Shown here one piece after another: positions 60,525 to 63,500 of a stretch of DNA of 64,000 nt. Position 1 is the stretch's first letter, and every line of letters starts with the position of its first letter. The position numbers were made by a program, and so were the translations under genes. The notes under the pieces were generated by a model. That model did not search any database and was not told where the DNA came from. It was given only the letters and a program-made list of their open reading frames with translations. The stretch covers positions 222,501 to 286,500 of the forward strand of contig CAJHNH020008566.1 in assembly GCA_905116865.2 (NCBI GenBank), given 5' to 3'. Source of the DNA: Candidula unifasciata (taxonomy: Eukaryota; Mollusca; Gastropoda; Stylommatophora; Geomitridae).

Positions 60525-63500
60525 CTGGCACAGTAACAACTGATACATGCTTTTTGAAATTGCAATATGTGTGACATCCTGATTGTTCACACCTTTTGTC
60601 AAGGTATGATGACGGTGACAAACTGTTATCCTCTTGAACTCATTATCATCATCATTATGTGCTATACCAATAAGTGTAGACTGTCACATCTAACATGATC
60701 ACCAGGATCACAGAACAGGTCAGTGCTCTTGCGTTGCCCCACACATATGGCCAAGCCATTCAGGTATTATGTTTTTTGCTTCCCCTTGTTGATTTCCCCC
60801 ACCAATCTTGCCAGTTATAACCAAGTTCTCAAGTCTATTCCTGTTTAAAATGTGTCCAGAAACACCTGAAGTGGCGCTTGATGTATCGGGAGTCAATTAC
60901 TGTTAGCCACGGCTTGTCCTGTTTACAACAGAGAACAAAGATGCTGGCCACTTGACACTGGCTTCAAGTTGGGGAAATGATATTACAGTTGGCAAAACAT
61001 TTGCTCATACACTTTCATCAGCTAACCGTTTTTCTTTCTGCTTTTTTCTCCATTGAAAAGGAAGTTCAAGTAGATTTTAGTGAGCACCTTGATGATGTTG
61101 CATCTGTAGAACATAGGACTTCCAAGGATGAGCCGGGTCACTCTAGTGAAATAGAGAAGAGTACAGAAAGTGGTTAGTGCTTGTTGTACCTGGGTGTCTC
61201 TGGCTTATTTGTGTAGATGATGCCGTGTCTGTGTGTGGGCTGCTGTAAAAGTCTGTATAGTGTTGTATCTGTACAGTAAATACGACATTTCTCTATGCTA
61301 TATAATATTTGTAGAGATTCACTAAACAGGCAATGAAATAAGAAACAAATTGACTAAGGAAGTGAGGGAGTTTAAGAGCAGAGTTGTTGAGAGAAGTCAT
61401 AGATGCTGGATTCTATCAATGACATCCAACAGATCGCACAAGAGATAATGGAAGCAAGAAATCAGACAGATTGCACAAGAGATAGTGGAAGCAAGAAATC
61501 AAACAGATTGCAAAGAGATAATGGAAGCAAGAAATCAAACAGATTACATAAGAGATAGTGGAAGCAAGAAATCAAACAGATTGCACAAGAGATAGTGTAA
61601 GCAAGAAATCAAACAGATTGCACAAGAGATAATGGAAGCAAGAAATCAAACAGATTGCACAAGAGATAGTGAAAGCAAGAAATCAAACAGATTGGACAAG
61701 AGATAGTGGAAGCAAGAAATCAAACAGATTGCACAAGAGATAATGGCAGCAAGAAATCAAACAGATTGCACAAAAGATAATGGAAGCAAGAAATCAAACA
61801 GACTGCACAAGAGATAGTGGAAGCAAGAAATCAGACAGATTGCAGAAGAGATAGTGGAAGCAAGAAATCAGACAGATTGCACAAGAGATACGGAAGCAAG
61901 AAATCAGACAGATTGCACAAGAGATAATGGAAGCAAGAAATCAAACAGATTGCACAAGAGATAATGGAAGCAAGAAATCAAACAGATTTCACAAGAGATA
62001 ATGGAAGCAAGAAATCAAACAGATTTCACAAGAGATAATGGAAGCAAGAAATCAAACAGATTTCACAAGAGATAATGGAAGCAAGAAATCAAACAGATTT
62101 CACAAGAGATAATGGAAGCAAGAAATCAAACAGATTTCACAAGAGATAATGGAAGCAAGAAATCAAACAGATTGCACAAGAGATAATGGAAGCAAGAAAT
62201 CAAACAGATTTCACAAGAGATAATGGAAGCAAGAAATCAGACAGATTGCATAAAAGATAATGGAAGCAAGAAATCAAACAGACTGCACAAGAGATAGTGG
62301 AAGCAAGAAATCAGACAGATTGCAGAAGAGATAGTGGAAGCAAGAAATCAGACAGATTGCACAAGAGATAATGGAAGCAAGAAATCAAACAGATTTCACA
62401 AGAGATAATGGAAGCAAGAAATCAAACAGATTTCACAAGAGATAATGGAAGCAAGAAATCAAACAGATTTCACAAGAGATAATGGAAGCAAGAAATCAAA
62501 CAGATTTCACAAGAGATAATGGAAGCAAGAAATCAAACAGATTGCACAAGAGATAATGGAAGCAAGAAATCAAACAGATTTCACAAGAGATAATGGAAGC
62601 AAGAAATCAGACAGATTGCATAAAAGATAATGGAAGCAATCAATCAGACAGATTGCACAAGACATAGTGGAAGCAAGAAATCAAACAGATTGCACAAGAG
62701 ATAATAGAAGCAAGAAATCAGACAGATTGCACAAGAGATAATGGAAGCAAGAAATCAAACAGATTGCACACGAGATAATGGAAGCAAGAAATCAAACATA
62801 TTGCACAAGAGATAATGGAAGCAAGAAATCAAACAGATTGCACAACAAATAATGGAAGCAAGAAATCAAACAGATTGCACAAGAGATAATGGAAGCAAGA
62901 AATCAAACAGATTGCACAAGAGAATGTGGAAGCAAGAAGTTGACTGTGAGCTTAATCTAGCGAGTGAATGGAAAAACAGGATGAGTTGATGATGGTGAAG
63001 GTTATTTCTCATTGACATGGCTGCAACTTATGTCCAGTGAATATGTTTTGATGATTCTCTAATCTGTCCCATCACTTGACCAGATGTGAGCACCGAGATG
63101 AAGAGCAGTCTACAGGTTGCAGCCGCTTCCATCGTCATCACAATTGAGTCGCCACATGACTCTCAGACATCCAGTGTGGGTCCACCCAACAAACATGTTC
63201 AACCTCAGGTACTGTCATCATCATTGATATCATCATCATCATTATTCATTCCTTGTCTTTGTGACGTTACGTCCAACTCCCCTGAGATTACAACACTTTC
63301 AGTGTGACGTCCCGGGTCGTGGGTTCCCTGGATTTGGGTTTAACTGAATTTTATATGTTGAGTAGGGAATTTTCCTCTCCACACATCCCCTCCACCAGGT
63401 TAACTGAACTAATATCCCGGCTATGTTGCTCTCAGACAAAGTTCTGGATATCCAAGAAAACAGCCATATTGGCTCATTATTTATATTAACTTTAGCTGAA

